Assembly (NCBI GenBank): GCA_949448405.1 | Contig: CASTFX010000036.1 | Coordinates: 1 to 10,386, forward strand | Direction of reading: 5' to 3' | DNA from: an uncultured Clostridia bacterium | Lineage (GTDB): Bacteria > Bacillota > Clostridia > TANB77 > CAG-508 | DNA length: 10,386 bases | In this document: piece by piece, positions 1-7,403 of the stretch | How positions within the stretch are numbered: position 1 is the first letter of the stretch | How the letters are laid out: every line of letters starts with the position of its first letter | Translations under genes and position numbers: made by a program | Notes under the pieces: generated by a model | What the model was told of the DNA's origin: nothing | Databases searched by the model: none | Seen by the model: the letters and a program-made list of their open reading frames with translations, nothing else

Positions 1-922
1 GGAGATATAGATTCTATGGGATCAAGCCTTGGAATATACAGAATAGCAAAATCATTAGGAAAGACTGCAAAGATAGTAAATAATACTTATGGACTAACAT
101 TGAAAGATTTTATAGAAGCAGTAGAACAAGAAAAAGAATACGAAGGAGTAATAATAGATAAACAAGAAGCATTATCAGAAATAAATCAAGATACTCTATT
201 AATAGTAGTAGACACACATAAAAAGTCATATTTAGAAGTACCAGAGCTAATATCAAAAACAAGCAAAATAGTAGTAATAGACCACCACAGAAGAGGCCCA
301 GACTATATTGATAATGCAACACTTATGTTCCATGAGGTATATGCATCATCTGCAGCAGAGCTTGTAACAGAACTTCTTCAGTATACAAAAAATAATGCTA
401 TACCTACAACATTTGAGGCAGAAAGTCTATATGCAGGTATAATGGTAGATACTAAAAATTTTACATTTAAAACAGGTGTAAGAACATTTGAAGCAGCAGC
501 ATATCTTAGAAAAAATAATATAGACATTATAAAAGTAAAAAAATGGTTCCAAAGCGACTTAGAAAGCTATAATGTAATATCAGACATAGTAAAAAATACA
601 GAAGTAATAAAAGAAACAATAGGAATTGCAGAATATGAAAAAGAAGACGAAAATGCAAATTTAATATGCGCAAAAGCAGCAGATGAGTTATTAACAATAA
701 GTGATATAACAGCTTCATTTGTAATAGGTAAAGTAAAAGATACTATATATATTAGTGGACGTTCAATAGGAGATATAAATGTTCAATTAATACTAGAAAA
801 GCTTCGGAGGAGGAGGACATAGTACTGTTGCAGGGGCACAACTTCCAGAAATAGAGATAGAAGAAGCAAGAGAAAAACTAAAGATAGCTATAAATGAGTA
901 TTTTGAGCAAAACATAGAATAG
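1..922 (+). CDS. gdpP: GdpP-type c-di-AMP phosphodiesterase, C-terminal part (5' truncated by window; contains a +1 frameshift)
   Basis: This is the DHH/DHHA1 catalytic half of a GdpP-type phosphodiesterase, a membrane enzyme that hydrolyses cyclic di-AMP. The frame is open from base 1, where GDIDSMGSS is the first metal-binding motif (Asp2 and Asp4 of the visible part). VIDHHRRG gives the DHH motif at residues 94-96. The N-terminal membrane, PAS and degenerate GGDEF regions expected of the family would lie upstream of the window. The frame running from base 1 stops at 820-822, straight after EKL. Skipping the C at 805 gives GGGGH, the conserved DHHA1 motif, then STVAGAQL and a normal C terminus ending at 922 (about 306 visible residues). 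I therefore annotate it as join(1..804,806..922). rplI starts 16 bases later and dnaB follows, the usual order in Bacillota. The family call is firm; how the frame break is resolved is inference. Confidence 0.9.
805..822 (+). other. +1 frameshift site 1: CGGA in gdpP
   Basis: The zero-frame codons are AAG CTT CGG AGG AGG AGG ACA TAG, with the stop at 820-822. Dropping the C at 805 gives CTT GGA GGA GGA GGA CAT, that is L-GGGG-H, the hallmark DHHA1 motif. The zero-frame stop lies five codons after the start of CGG. There is no Shine-Dalgarno-like stretch just upstream as in the prfB frameshift, although the glycine run itself (806-816) is SD-like and lies downstream. Confidence 0.85.
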
Positions 923-938
923 ATTTAGGAGGATTTTA

Positions 939-1385
939 ATGAAAGTAATATTATTGACTGATGTAAAAGGGATGGGAAAAAGAGGAGATATAGTAAATGC
1001 AAGTGATGGACATGCAAGAAATTATTTAATACCAAGAAAACTTGCACTTCCAGCAGACAAGCAAAACTTAAATGAGTTATCTGCAAAAAAATCAGCAGAA
1101 GCACATAAAAAAGAATTAGAAAAAAAGGAAGCTATAAAGATAAAAGAGGAATTAGAAAAGAAAATACTAGTTCTAAAAGTAAAAGCAGGAGAGAACGGAA
1201 AAACATTTGGAAGTATAACTTCAAAAGAGATAGCAGAAAGTATAGAAAAGGATTTCAAAAAGAAGATAGATAAAAAGAAAGTAGTAATGCAAGAACCAAT
1301 AAGAGCAATTGGAGGATATGTTGTAGACCTTAAACTATTTGAAGGAGTTGTCTGCAAATTAACAATCTCTGTTGTAGCAGAGTAA
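939..1385 (+). CDS. rplI: 50S ribosomal protein L9
   Basis: This is ribosomal protein L9, a 148-residue, two-domain 23S rRNA-binding protein of normal family length. The N-terminal domain signature is clear: MKVILLTDVKGMGKRGDIV followed by GHARNYLIPRKLALPA at about residues 24-40. A long Lys/Glu-rich connecting helix covers about residues 45-80. The C-terminal domain contains GENGKTFGSITSKEIA and the closing GGYVVDLKL region. The start is supported by a strong ribosome binding site (AGGAGG at 927-932). It sits 16 bases after the restored gdpP stop and 11 bases before dnaB, so the three are probably co-transcribed. It has no in-frame CGG codon and is intact: its only CGG (1196) spans AAC-GGA. 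Confidence 0.97.
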   Translation: MKVILLTDVKGMGKRGDIVNASDGHARNYLIPRKLALPADKQNLNELSAKKSAEAHKKELEKKEAIKIKEELEKKILVLKVKAGENGKTFGSITSKEIAESIEKDFKKKIDKKKVVMQEPIRAIGGYVVDLKLFEGVVCKLTISVVAE

Positions 1386-1396
1386 AAGGAGGAACA

Positions 1397-2738
1397 ATGG
1401 ACGTAGGGAAAATACCACCAAATGACATAGAAGCTGAACAAGCAGTGCTCCGGTTGTATGCTACTCGATAGAGATTCAGTCGCAAGTGCACTTGAAGTAT
1501 TAAAAGCAGACGATTTTTATAGAGAAGAAAATAAGCTAATATTTTCTGCAATGTTAAATCTATATAGTCGTTCAGAACCAATAGACTTAATCACAGTAAA
1601 AGATGAACTTATATCAATAGGAAAATTTGAAGTTTGCGGAGGTATCGAATACATAGCAGACTTACCAGAAAAAGTACCAACAACAGCTAATGCAGAGCAA
1701 TATATCAAAATAGTAGAAGAAAAATCAATACTTAGAAACTTAATAAAAACATCAAATGAATTAGTAAACTTAGGGTATGACCAAACTTTAGAAGTAGATG
1801 AAATAATAGAAAAAGCAGAAAAAAGTGTATTTGATTTAATGAAAAATAGAAATCAAAAAGGGTATACACCAATAAAAGAGGTATTAGTTGAAACTTTTGC
1901 AAACCTAGAAAAGTTATACAACCAAAAAGAACATATAACAGGAATACCAACAGGTTTTATAGATTTAGATTATAAAACAGCTGGATTTCATGGTTCTGAA
2001 CTGATATTAGTTGCAGCAAGACCTGCTATGGGAAAAACGGCTTTTGCATTAAACATAGCAACAAATGCAGCAGTAAGAGCAAATATACCTGTTGCAATTT
2101 TTAGCTTAGAAATGTCAAAGGAACAATTAGTATCAAGAATACTTTCTAGTGAAGCAATGATAGACAGTAATAAGTTAAAAACAGGTAAAATGGATGAAGA
2201 TGATTGGGTAAAACTTGCAGAAGGACTAGAGCCACTATCAGAATCTGAAATGTACATAGATGATACACCAGGAATATCAATAACTGAAATAAGAGCAAAA
2301 TGTAGAAAGTTAAAACTTGAAAAAAATATTGGATTAGTAGTAATAGATTATCTACAACTAATTTCAGGTTCAGGAAATAAAAAGAATGGAAGTCGTGAGC
2401 AAGAGATATCAGAAATAAGTCGTTCATTAAAAATTCTTGCAAAAGAATTAGATGTTCCAGTAATTGCATTGTCACAATTATCACGTGCACCAGAACAAAG
2501 AAAAGACGACCATAGACCAATGTTATCAGACCTTCGTGAATCAGGAGCTATAGAGCAAGATGCAGATATAGTAATGTTTCTATATAGAGATGACTATTAT
2601 AATCCAGATAATGAAGAAAATAGAAATATAGCAGAAGTAATACTTGCAAAACACAGAGGAGGTTCAACAGGAACAGTAGAGCTTTTGTGGCTGGGAAGTT
2701 ATACAAGATTTGATAACCTAGCAAGAGATAGATATTAA
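1397..2738 (+). CDS. dnaB: Replicative DNA helicase DnaB (contains a +1 frameshift near the N terminus)
   Basis: This is the hexameric replicative helicase (called DnaC in Bacillus). The true start is ATG 1397, after the ribosome binding site AAAGGAGG at 1385-1392. It reads MDVGKIPPNDIEAEQAVL, the conserved family N terminus, and then meets CGG at 1451; the zero frame stops at 1469-1471. Skipping C1451 gives G-C-MLLDRDSV and a complete RecA-like helicase, join(1397..1450,1452..2738), about 446 residues, which is normal length. Walker A is ARPAMGKT at about residues 207-214. Further along are the Walker B-like VVIDYLQLISG, then SREQEISEISRSLKILAKEL, ALSQLSRAPEQR and the C-terminal DLRESGAIEQDADIVMFLYR. 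Starting at the internal ATG 1458 would give a 426-residue protein without the conserved AEQAVLG segment, and that ATG has no good ribosome binding site. The gene is expected to be essential. Confidence 0.95.
1451..1471 (+). other. +1 frameshift site 2: CGGT in dnaB
   Basis: The zero-frame codons are GCA GTG CTC CGG TTG TAT GCT ACT CGA TAG, with the stop at 1469-1471. Dropping the C at 1451 gives CTC GGT TGT ATG CTA CTC GAT, that is L-G-C-M-L-L-D, matching the conserved AVLGxxLLD start of DnaB. The site lies at codon 19, so an unshifted ribosome would release a peptide of only 24 residues. Confidence 0.85.
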
Positions 2739-2756
2739 TAGAAGAGGAAGTAGAAA

Positions 2757-3755
2757 TTGTTAAAAGAAAAAGTCATAGAAACAATTAAGAAATATAATTT
2801 AATTAAAGATGGTGAAAAAATAGTAGTCGGAGTATCAGGAGGCCCCGACTCTATTTGTCTTATCAATATATTAAATGAGATAAAGAAAGATGGAATAAAA
2901 AAAATTGAATTAGTAGTATGTCATATAAATCATATGATAAGAGAAGAAGCACTAGATGACGAAAAGTTTGTAGAAGATTATTGTGAGAAAAATAACATTC
3001 AATTTTTTGTAAGACATGCTAAAGTAGAAGAAATCGCAAAGATAGAAAAAATAGGAACAGAAGAAGCAGGAAGAAAAATAAGGTACGAGTTTTTTGAAGA
3101 AATCTTAGAAAAGACAAATGCAAACAAAATTGCAACAGCACATACAAAAAATGATAATGCAGAAACTGTACTTATGAATATTATAAGGGGAAGCGGATTA
3201 TCAGGAATAAAAGGAATAACACCAATTAGAGAAGATTTATATATAAAACCATTAATAGAAAGCACAAGAGAAGAAATAGAAGAATATTGCGAACAAAACA
3301 AATTAAATCCAAGACATGATAAGACAAATGATGAAAACATATATACAAGAAATAAAGTAAGAAATATATTAATTCCTTTGATTGAGAAAGAATTTAACCC
3401 AAATATAATAGAAACAATAGATAGATTATCAGATTTAGCAAGTAAAGAAAATGAGTATTTAGAAGAACAAACAAAATTAGCATTTGAAAAAAGTATAATA
3501 AAAAATGAAAAAGATGAAATAATATTAAATTTAAGAATGTTTAACAAAGAAAATAAAGTAATAAAAGCAAGACTTATATTATATACTATAAAAAGATTAA
3601 AAGGTTCAAATAATGGAATTTCTAAGATTCATATAGAAGATATAATTAAATTATGTAAAAATAATATAGGGAACAAGTACTTAACACCAAATAAAAACCT
3701 CAAAATCTTCATAAATAAGGGAAAAATGTACTTTTTTGTAACACAAAATTCATAA
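2757..3755 (+). CDS. tilS: tRNA(Ile)-lysidine synthetase, short form
   Basis: TilS attaches lysine to C34 of the CAU-anticodon tRNA-Ile, turning it from an AUG reader into an AUA reader. AUA is by eye a heavily used isoleucine codon here, so the enzyme matters. The PP-loop motif SGGPDS lies at residues 27-32 within VVGVSGGPDSICLINIL. Other N-type ATPase features are CHINHMIREEALDDEKFVEDYC, the AGRKIRYEFF segment, and TAHTKNDNAETVLMNIIRGSGLSGIKG. RNKVRNILIPLIEKEFNP follows. At 332 residues it is much shorter than the B. subtilis or E. coli enzymes and appears to lack most of the C-terminal TilS_C domain, as in Aquifex-type enzymes. The start is TTG 2757, preceded by GAAGAGGAAG at 2741-2750; no closer ATG fits. 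It begins 18 bases after dnaB. Confidence 0.9.
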   Translation: MLKEKVIETIKKYNLIKDGEKIVVGVSGGPDSICLINILNEIKKDGIKKIELVVCHINHMIREEALDDEKFVEDYCEKNNIQFFVRHAKVEEIAKIEKIGTEEAGRKIRYEFFEEILEKTNANKIATAHTKNDNAETVLMNIIRGSGLSGIKGITPIREDLYIKPLIESTREEIEEYCEQNKLNPRHDKTNDENIYTRNKVRNILIPLIEKEFNPNIIETIDRLSDLASKENEYLEEQTKLAFEKSIIKNEKDEIILNLRMFNKENKVIKARLILYTIKRLKGSNNGISKIHIEDIIKLCKNNIGNKYLTPNKNLKIFINKGKMYFFVTQNS

Positions 3756-3831
3756 TTAGGTTAAACCGGTTAATCCGTAAGAAAACTTAGATACAAGCAT
3801 ACTTTAGACGAAGAAAACTTTTAAAAAAGTA

Positions 3832-3860
3832 TTGAAAAGCAAAATTATATATGATAATAT
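3832..3860 (+). promoter_or_regulatory. Probable sigma-A promoter for ftsH
   Basis: TTGAAA (3832-3837) and TAATAT (3855-3860) are separated by 17 bases, about 45 bases upstream of ftsH. An alternative -10, GATAAT (3853-3858), would give a 15-base spacer. The rest of the 139-base gap after tilS holds a short AACCGGTT palindrome at about 3764 and no convincing terminator. Confidence 0.45.
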
Positions 3861-3906
3861 TCAGAATAATTAAGAAAGTACCCAAAGAGAAAGGATGAGG
3901 AGTGAT

Positions 3907-5709
3907 TTGAAAAATAGTATAAAAACAATAGCAATGTGGCTAATTATAATTGTGATTGCTGTAGTATTGTTTACATCAATTTTAGACAATGCTGATACAA
4001 GAATGACATACTCTGAATTAATTGAAAAGATAGAGACATCAGAGGTAACAGAAATAGAAATGGCATATGATGGAAAGACAGCAAATGTTACTTTGAAAAA
4101 TGACAATATAAAAAAGGAAGTTAACATACCAAGCGTAGAAAGCTTCATGGATTATATAACAGAATATCTAAAAGCAGGAACTATAAATCTTAAAGAAAAT
4201 TCACAATCAATATTGATAACAATATTGCAAGTATTATCACCATTTGGATTATTAATAATAGCATTAATTTTTTGGTTCTTAGCAATGAACCCTGGCACAC
4301 AAGGAAACAATAAGACATTAAGCTTTGGAAAGAGCAAAGCTAAGATGATGACACCAGCGGATAAGAATAAAGTTACTTTTGTTGATGTAGCAGGAGTAGA
4401 TGAAGAAAAAGAAGAACTACAAGAAATAGTAGAATTCTTAAAGAGTCCTAAGAAATTTACAGATATGGGTGCAAGAATACCAAAAGGAGTACTACTTGTA
4501 GGTCAGCCAGGAACAGGTAAAACATTACTTGCAAAAGCAGTTGCAGGAGAAGCAGGAGTTCCATTCTTTATAATAAGTGGTTCAGACTTTGTAGAAATGT
4601 TTGTAGGTGTTGGTGCATCAAGAGTAAGAGATTTATTCGACCAAGCAAAGAAAAATGCACCTTGTATAGTATTTATAGATGAAATAGATGCTGTAGGTAG
4701 ACAACGTGGAGCAGGACTAGGCGGAGGACATGATGAAAGAGAGCAAACATTAAACCAATTATTAGTTGAAATGGATGGATTCGCAGCAAATGAAGGTGTA
4801 ATAGTACTTGCTGCAACAAATAGACCAGATATACTAGATAGAGCATTATTAAGACCTGGAAGATTTGATAGACAAATAGTAGTATCAGCGCCAGATGTAG
4901 GAGCAAGAGAGCAGATATTAGAAGTACACTCAAGAAAGAAAAAACTAGCAGAAGATATAGATTTAAAGACAATAGCAAAAAATACATCAGGATTTTCTGG
5001 AGCAGACCTAGAAAATGTGTTGAATGAAGCAGCGTTACTTGCAGCAAGAAGAAACTTAAAAGAAATAGGAATGGCAGAAATTGAAGATGCAATGGTAAAA
5101 GTAACAATGGGACCAGAAAAGAAAACAAGAGTAAGAAGTGAAAAAGAGAAGAAGTTAGTTGCATACCATGAAGCAGGTCATGCAGTAGTAAGTAAATTTT
5201 TACCAACACAAGATGATGTTCATCAGATATCAATAGTACCAAGAGGTATGGCTGGTGGATATACAATGTATAGACCAAGTGAAGATAAGTCATTTATGTC
5301 AAAATCAGAAATGGAAGAAAATATAGTATCATTACTTGGAGGTAGAGTTGCAGAGAGTTTAATACTAAATGATATATCAACAGGTGCAAGTAATGACATA
5401 GAAAGAGCTTCTAAAATTGCAAGAGATATGGTATCAAAATACGGAATGAGTGAGACAGTAGGAGCTATAATGTTTGGAGCAGGTCAAGAAGAAGTATTCT
5501 TAGGAAGAGATTTAACACAGTCTAAGAATTATTCTGAACAAACAGCAGCAATTATTGATACAGAAACAAAGAACATTATAGATAAAGCATATAATAGAGC
5601 AGAAGAAATATTAAAAGAGCATATCGATAAATTACATGTAGTAGCAGGAATATTACTTGAGAAAGAAAAAATCGATGGCGAAGAATTTGCAAAAGTATTT
5701 GAAGAATAA
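3907..5709 (+). CDS. ftsH: ATP-dependent zinc metalloprotease FtsH
   Basis: FtsH is the membrane-anchored AAA+ protease that degrades misfolded and regulatory proteins. Two membrane segments are visible: about residues 5-23 (IAMWLIIIVIAVVLFTSIL) and about 100-123, with the extracytoplasmic loop between them. The AAA domain has Walker A GQPGTGKT (199-206; Gln replaces the more usual Pro), Walker B VFIDEID (Asp258, Glu259) and the second region of homology ATNRPDILDRALLRPGRFDR. The zinc site is HEAGH at 421-425, with Asp497 in GASNDIERA as the likely third ligand. Length is 600 residues, normal for the family. I prefer TTG 3907 because AGGAGTGAT directly precedes it. ATG 3895 is in frame, adds four residues and has AGAAAGG abutting it with no spacer. 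Many relatives have hpt between tilS and ftsH; none is present here. Confidence 0.96.
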   Translation: MKNSIKTIAMWLIIIVIAVVLFTSILDNADTRMTYSELIEKIETSEVTEIEMAYDGKTANVTLKNDNIKKEVNIPSVESFMDYITEYLKAGTINLKENSQSILITILQVLSPFGLLIIALIFWFLAMNPGTQGNNKTLSFGKSKAKMMTPADKNKVTFVDVAGVDEEKEELQEIVEFLKSPKKFTDMGARIPKGVLLVGQPGTGKTLLAKAVAGEAGVPFFIISGSDFVEMFVGVGASRVRDLFDQAKKNAPCIVFIDEIDAVGRQRGAGLGGGHDEREQTLNQLLVEMDGFAANEGVIVLAATNRPDILDRALLRPGRFDRQIVVSAPDVGAREQILEVHSRKKKLAEDIDLKTIAKNTSGFSGADLENVLNEAALLAARRNLKEIGMAEIEDAMVKVTMGPEKKTRVRSEKEKKLVAYHEAGHAVVSKFLPTQDDVHQISIVPRGMAGGYTMYRPSEDKSFMSKSEMEENIVSLLGGRVAESLILNDISTGASNDIERASKIARDMVSKYGMSETVGAIMFGAGQEEVFLGRDLTQSKNYSEQTAAIIDTETKNIIDKAYNRAEEILKEHIDKLHVVAGILLEKEKIDGEEFAKVFEE

Positions 5710-5713
5710 AATG

Positions 5714-5744
5714 AAAAGACGAGCAAACACATTGCTCGTCTTTT
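5714..5744 (+). terminator. Rho-independent terminator after ftsH
   Basis: A perfect 13-bp stem (arms 5714-5726 and 5732-5744) closes a 5-base loop, ACACA, starting four bases after the ftsH stop codon. The stem ends in A4/T4, so it could act in both directions. The T-tract is short (four Ts, then GG). Confidence 0.85.
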
Positions 5745-5758
5745 GGTATTTTAGATAA

Positions 5759-5948
5759 GGAAGAGATAGATTTATTTTATAGCTCCACTTTACTAAGAAA
5801 ATCTCTTATTCGCTTCGCGATAGATTTTCACTGCTACCGCATAACTTATCTCTATCTCACTTTGTTCGAAGAGCTTAGAAAATTCGTCCTCGCTTTCAGC
5901 TCCGTTGCTCGCTGCGCAGTGTTCACTAAAAATAAATTTATCTCTTCC
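5759..5948. repeat. MITE-like 190-bp element with terminal inverted repeats
   Basis: The ends are a 20-bp inverted repeat with one mismatch: left 5759-5778 (GGAAGAGATA, then G, then ATTTATTTT) and right 5929-5948. The interior is visibly richer in G+C than its surroundings, with segments such as TTCGCTTCGCGA and GCTCGCTGCGCAG, and has internal structure. GAAAATCT and AGATTTTC frame a smaller TCGC-TTC-GCGA hairpin at about 5797-5828. It fills most of the 336-base gap between the ftsH terminator and the prs promoter and has no recognisable transposase. It may be a non-autonomous mobile element or a dispersed structured repeat; one copy alone cannot settle this. Confidence 0.5.
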
Positions 5949-5981
5949 CTAATTTTAAAAAAACAATTTCCGACAAATATA

Positions 5982-6010
5982 TTGACTATTTCGTCAAAAC
6001 AGGCTAAAAT
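5982..6010 (+). promoter_or_regulatory. Sigma-A promoter for prs
   Basis: TTGACT (5982-5987) and TAAAAT (6005-6010) are separated by 17 bases, 35 bases before the prs start. The -35 box lies in a short inverted repeat, TTGAC (5982-5986) and GTCAA (5991-5995), which could be an operator half-site pair or chance. Confidence 0.7.
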
Positions 6011-6045
6011 AAACTATAGATACCAAATTTAGGGGGAAATATAAA

Positions 6046-6996
6046 ATGGAAAATCTTAAAGTATTTTCATGCAGTGAAGCCGCAGACGGATTTACAAAAG
6101 AAGTATGTGACAGCCTAGGAATAGAGGTAGGAAAGATAAGTAGAATGAAATTTAAAAATGACAACACGTTTATTCAGTTATTAGAAACAGTAAGAGAAAA
6201 AGATGTTTACTTTATACAAACAACTACACCACCAGTAAACGAAAGAGTTATGGAATTACTAATTGCAATAGATGCAGCAAAAAGAGCATCAGCAAAAAGA
6301 ATAACAGTAATTTTACCATACTTTATGTACTCAAGATCAGATAAAAAAGATCAACCGAGAGTACCAATTACTGCAAAATTAATGGCAGAAGTAATAGAAG
6401 CAGCAGGAGCAAGCAGAGTGATAAGCTGTGACTTACATAATGCAGCGATACAAGGATACTTTAACATAAACTGTGATAGATTATCAGCACAAAACTTATT
6501 ACAAGCATATTTCAAAGAGAAAAATTTTGAAGATATGGTAATAGTTGCAACAGATGCAGGAAGTACTAAAAAAGCATATAAATACTCTAAATTTTTTGGT
6601 TGTCCAATGGCAATGATAGATAAAAGAAGAGATGGAAATGATGACAGAGCAATTGCCACAACAATAATAGGAGATGTAAAAGACAAAACATCAGTAGTAT
6701 TTGATGATGAAATAGATACAGCAGGTTCAATGATAGAAACAGCAAATATATTAAAAGAATTTGGCGCAAAAGAAATATATGCAGGCTGTACACATGGAGT
6801 ATTATCAGGACCAGCAATAGAAAGAATAAAAAATTCACCTTTCAAAGAGGTTGTAATAACAAATACAATACCATTACCAAAGGAAAAAGAGCTACCGCAA
6901 ATAAAGGTATTATCAATAGCACCATTATTCGCAGAAGCAATTAGAAGACTTAATGAAAATAAAGCGATGGGAGATTTATTTGGTCAATTTTGCTAA
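6046..6996 (+). CDS. prs: Ribose-phosphate pyrophosphokinase (PRPP synthetase), divergent form
   Basis: This enzyme makes phosphoribosyl pyrophosphate from ribose 5-phosphate and ATP for purine, pyrimidine, histidine and tryptophan synthesis. The 316-residue length is normal. Family features in order: LKVFSCSEAADGFTKEV at the N terminus; VNERVMELLIAIDAAKRASAK; the flexible loop YSRSDKKDQPRVPITAKL, where typical enzymes have YARQDRK; CDLHNAAIQGYF with the conserved His; AMIDKRR; the PRPP-binding loop VVFDDEIDTAGS, where many have DDIIDTAGT; and CTHGVLSGPAIERI. The region where typical enzymes read FSDGE instead reads FKNDNTFIQLLE. The start is supported by AGGGGG at 6031-6036. It is intact, with no in-frame CGG codon. 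A weak TGCTA/TAGCA inverted repeat (about 6991-7015) follows, without a clear T-tract. The fold and family are secure; full catalytic activity is likely but not proven, given the unusual motifs. Confidence 0.88.
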   Translation: MENLKVFSCSEAADGFTKEVCDSLGIEVGKISRMKFKNDNTFIQLLETVREKDVYFIQTTTPPVNERVMELLIAIDAAKRASAKRITVILPYFMYSRSDKKDQPRVPITAKLMAEVIEAAGASRVISCDLHNAAIQGYFNINCDRLSAQNLLQAYFKEKNFEDMVIVATDAGSTKKAYKYSKFFGCPMAMIDKRRDGNDDRAIATTIIGDVKDKTSVVFDDEIDTAGSMIETANILKEFGAKEIYAGCTHGVLSGPAIERIKNSPFKEVVITNTIPLPKEKELPQIKVLSIAPLFAEAIRRLNENKAMGDLFGQFC

Positions 6997-7021
6997 AAAT
7001 GTACTTTTAATAGCATAAAAC

Positions 7022-7050
7022 TTGACAAACTCTTAGTTAAGATATATAAT
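7022..7050 (+). promoter_or_regulatory. Consensus sigma-A promoter for rpsU
   Basis: TTGACA (7022-7027) and TATAAT (7045-7050) match both hexamer consensus sequences exactly with an ideal 17-base spacer. It is the strongest promoter in the window and lies about 50 bases upstream of the rpsU start, as expected for a highly expressed ribosomal protein gene. Confidence 0.88.
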
Positions 7051-7099
7051 AAGAAAAGTTTAATTGACTAATAGAGCGCACTGGAAGGGGGGAGTAATA

Positions 7100-7270
7100 A
7101 TGTCAGAGGTAAAAGTTAATAATGGTAACATAGAAGATGCATTAAAAAGATTTAAAAGACAATGTGCTAGAAATGGCGTAATGCAAGAAGTTAGAAAAAG
7201 AGAACATTATGAAAAACCTAGTGTAAAGAGAAAGAAAAAATCAGAGGCAGCAAGAAAAAGAAAATTTTAA
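7100..7270 (+). CDS. rpsU: 30S ribosomal protein S21
   Basis: S21 is a small, very basic protein of the 30S subunit, near the 3' end of 16S rRNA. The 56-residue product begins MSEVKVNNGNIEDALKRFKR and continues with QCARNGVMQEVRKREHYEKP, the family signature. It ends in a Lys/Arg-rich tail, SVKRKKKSEAARKRKF. The start at ATG 7100 is set by the strong ribosome binding site GGGGGGAG just upstream (about 7087-7094). An in-frame ATG at 7064 would add 12 unrelated residues and is rejected. It has its own consensus promoter and its own terminator, so it is probably a single-gene unit. Confidence 0.95.
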   Translation: MSEVKVNNGNIEDALKRFKRQCARNGVMQEVRKREHYEKPSVKRKKKSEAARKRKF

Positions 7271-7282
7271 TAAGAATATAAG

Positions 7283-7311
7283 AAAGGACTTCGTCAAAGA
7301 AGTCTTTTTTT
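7283..7311 (+). terminator. Rho-independent terminator after rpsU
   Basis: The arms AAAGGACTTC (7283-7292) and GAAGTCTTTT (7299-7308) pair with one G-U wobble around a 6-base loop. A run of seven Ts (7305-7311) overlaps the right arm. It starts 12 bases after the rpsU stop codon. Confidence 0.88.
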
Positions 7312-7333
7312 GTTATGAAAATTAAAAAATGAC

Positions 7334-7363
7334 TTGTATAAATTAAATTTAATATAGTATACT
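7334..7363 (+). promoter_or_regulatory. Possible promoter for the M16 peptidase gene pair
   Basis: TTGTAT (7334-7339) and TATACT (7358-7363) are separated by 18 bases. TAGTAT (7355-7360) is an alternative -10 with a 15-base spacer. It lies just after the rpsU terminator and about 40 bases before the M16 start, so some promoter is expected here. The hexamers themselves are only moderate matches. Confidence 0.45.
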
Positions 7364-7403
7364 AAAATAAGATTAAAGATGAGAAAGGAATGAGAAAATT
7401 AGT

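Noticed and set aside
805..822. prfB-like frameshift driven by an upstream Shine-Dalgarno sequence.
   Set aside because: No SD-like stretch lies just upstream at any of the three sites; the GGAGGAGGAGG in gdpP is downstream of the shift and only encodes the glycine run.
1458..2738. dnaB starting at ATG 1458.
   Set aside because: It lacks a ribosome binding site and would drop the conserved N-terminal AEQAVLG segment that is encoded just upstream after a good ribosome binding site.
5793..5948. Minus-strand open frame of about 51 codons inside the intergenic element.
   Set aside because: It has no ATG, GTG or TTG start at a sensible place and no ribosome binding site; it spans a repeat-like element and is better explained by its higher G+C content.
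6991..7015. Terminator after prs.
   Set aside because: The TGCTA/TAGCA stem is weak and has no T-tract after it.
7064..7099. rpsU starting at ATG 7064.
   Set aside because: The extra 12 residues do not belong to S21, while ATG 7100 has a strong ribosome binding site and gives the family-typical N terminus.
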